From the IMG/VR virus record IMGVR_UViG_3300030104_004962, positions 1 through 31,865 of that record: 31,865 nt of DNA; one strand, 5' to 3'. Source of the DNA: a virus. Below, one piece after another: positions 31,117-31,865 of this stretch. Each line of letters begins with the position of its first letter. Positions within the stretch are counted from its first letter, which is position 1. Under the pieces are notes generated by a model that did no database searches, had not been told where the DNA came from, and was given only the letters and a program-made list of their open reading frames with translations. The translations under genes were made by a program, and so were the position numbers.

Positions 31117-31363
31117 ATTTTAAAAGTTGTTGAATTTCTAACTGCTGTAAAGATAAGAATATAATACGTTCACATTTTTTCCTATCTATTTTGTAGTCAG
31201 ATTTATTCAATGCCCTTTGGTTTTCTTTCGCTATTTGAAACCTTAATTTTCTACACAAATTATCATTGCGTATGAGCTTAGCCCATAACTTTTCTCTTTT
31301 GCTTTTTCTTTCTTTTTGTTTAGCTCTTTTTAGTTTCAGATACTTCCAGATTTTTTTTATCAT
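31106..31363 (-). CDS. Strongly basic small protein of unknown function (85 aa)
   Basis: The N-terminal 35 residues are packed with Lys and Arg (KKIWKYLKLKRAKQKERKSK), followed by KLWAKLIRNDNLCRKLRFQI and a helical end (CERIIFLSLQQLEIQQLLKY). The high positive charge would suit nucleic-acid or host RNA polymerase contacts, but no domain is recognised. The start shares ATGA with the previous stop. Small basic proteins are common in early phage regions. Confidence 0.6.
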   Translation of the reverse strand: MIKKIWKYLKLKRAKQKERKSKREKLWAKLIRNDNLCRKLRFQIAKENQRALNKSDYKIDRKKCERIIFLSLQQLEIQQLLKYGT

Positions 31364-31608
31364 AATAATTGGTTTGTAATTAATTCATATAACTTTTCTT
31401 TGTTTACGACATACTCTATGTCTAGCTGAACAGCCGTGCCGTTCTCTCTTAAGGTTACGCTACGAACCCCCTCTGCTCCTATTATTGCTTCAACAAAAAT
31501 ATTAAGATAAGCACCTGCTCTTCTTTGATATTTAGCTCTAACAATAAAAGCTACATGGATTTCATTAAGATACCCTGTTCTCTTTCCAAAACTTTCAATT
31601 AGTTTCAT
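31360..31608 (-). CDS. Small unknown alpha/beta protein (82 aa)
   Basis: The sequence contains HVAFIVRAKYQRRAGAYLNI, then EAIIGAEGVRSVTLRENGTA and VQLDIEYVVNKEKLYELI. This beta-alpha-beta-beta-alpha order is ferredoxin-like in appearance. I recognise no family and there is no metal or catalytic motif. Both ends overlap neighbours by 4 nt (ATGA), so it is coupled within a run of early genes. Confidence 0.6.
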   Translation of the reverse strand: MKLIESFGKRTGYLNEIHVAFIVRAKYQRRAGAYLNIFVEAIIGAEGVRSVTLRENGTAVQLDIEYVVNKEKLYELITNQLL

Positions 31609-31832
31609 CTTTGGTCGTGAGCATCTTGATATAAATCCTCTTCTATTTGATCGTGAATAAAATCAAAATAGAATTCTAAAGGTAGTAATTCTGAATCAAG
31701 ATAAGCCTCAGTTACTTCGAGTTCTGACTCAGGAGGGTTAGTATAATCTCCTTGCCACCAATAGTAAGTGTAGTCTACTGACAAGGTATAGTCTTTTTCT
31801 ACTCGCTGATATGTTCCTCTTATTTTATTCAT
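31605..31832 (-). CDS. Small acidic unknown protein (75 aa)
   Basis: Begins MNKIRGTYQRVEKDYTLSVD, then YTYYWWQGDYTNPPESELEV and an acidic helical end (FYFDFIHDQIEEDLYQDAHD). The aromatic-rich centre and Asp/Glu-rich tail suggest a small soluble protein, with DNA-mimic charge possible but unproven. The start overlaps the stop of a gene entering from the right edge. No family is recognised. Confidence 0.6.
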   Translation of the reverse strand: MNKIRGTYQRVEKDYTLSVDYTYYWWQGDYTNPPESELEVTEAYLDSELLPLEFYFDFIHDQIEEDLYQDAHDQR

Positions 31833-31865
31833 AGCTTCAATATTTTTTTTAAAGTTTCGGTTACC
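31829..31865 (-). CDS. C-terminal end of a further minus-strand gene (cut by window edge)
   Basis: A frame entering from the right edge reads VTETLKKILKL and ends with TGA at 31831-31829, which shares ATGA with the next start. The same overlap style as its neighbours supports a real gene end. Too little is visible to name it. Confidence 0.4.
   Translation of the reverse strand, partial: VTETLKKILKL

Noticed and set aside
1-31865. tRNA genes, CRISPR arrays, insertion sequences, integrase or attachment sites
   Set aside because: I scanned the gaps and gene products and saw no cloverleaf, spaced repeat array, transposase or integrase.

Overview
The window looks like part of the genome of a lytic, podovirus-like phage infecting a marine-type member of the Bacteroidota (Flavobacteriia-like). 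Several signs agree. The DNA is AT-rich. Start codons are preceded by A/T-rich leaders without Shine-Dalgarno sequences. Candidate promoters carry the Bacteroidota -7 element TAnnTTTG. The replication gene is a VirE_N (BT4734-like) primase joined to an SF3 helicase, a combination typical of Bacteroidota elements. I see no integrase or repressor. There is no tail sheath, tape measure or baseplate gene. Instead there are nozzle-like and ejection-like proteins, which points to a short-tailed virion. Assignments to families are from motifs I can read in the sequence; none was checked by a database search.

Layout. Plus strand, 1 to 23.63 kb: a virion module. It starts with the C-terminus of a likely major capsid protein and a strong terminator. 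Next come a conserved head gene of unknown function and two small tandem paralogues, followed by a duplicated terminator/promoter cassette with a possible remnant of a third paralogue. Then come two putative head-tail adaptor genes, a 1911-residue nozzle-like tail protein and a 751-residue Cys-rich modular adhesin. A GT60-like (Skp1-type GlcNAc) glycosyltransferase, another tail protein and a GNAT acetyltransferase follow. The module ends with three internal-virion (ejection) proteins, the last 2301 residues long with an HEIFH metalloprotease motif, and a 57-residue conserved phage protein. Minus strand, 31.87 down to 23.62 kb: an early/replication module read towards the structural genes. In transcription order it has several small unknown proteins, a coiled-coil peptide, a DnaA domain IV-like protein, an ERF annealing protein, a RecE-like exonuclease, an SSB-like protein, a terminator, an AT-rich iteron-like region (candidate origin or operator), the primase-helicase, an SNF2-type helicase, a VRR-NUC nuclease and small proteins ending in a possible 22-residue membrane peptide. 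The two modules converge and slightly overlap near 23.62-23.63 kb.

How the parts fit. ERF, exonuclease and SSB form a recombination set beside the primase-helicase and a DnaA-like DNA-binding protein; the SNF2 helicase and VRR-NUC nuclease form a second pair. In the late module, a glycosyltransferase and an acetyltransferase sit among the tail/adhesin genes, suggesting chemical modification of the virion or of the host surface. I recognise no endolysin, DNA polymerase, terminase or portal gene here; these presumably lie outside the window. No intergenic stretch exceeds 300 bases; the longest are 1547-1767 and 28142-28334, both described below.
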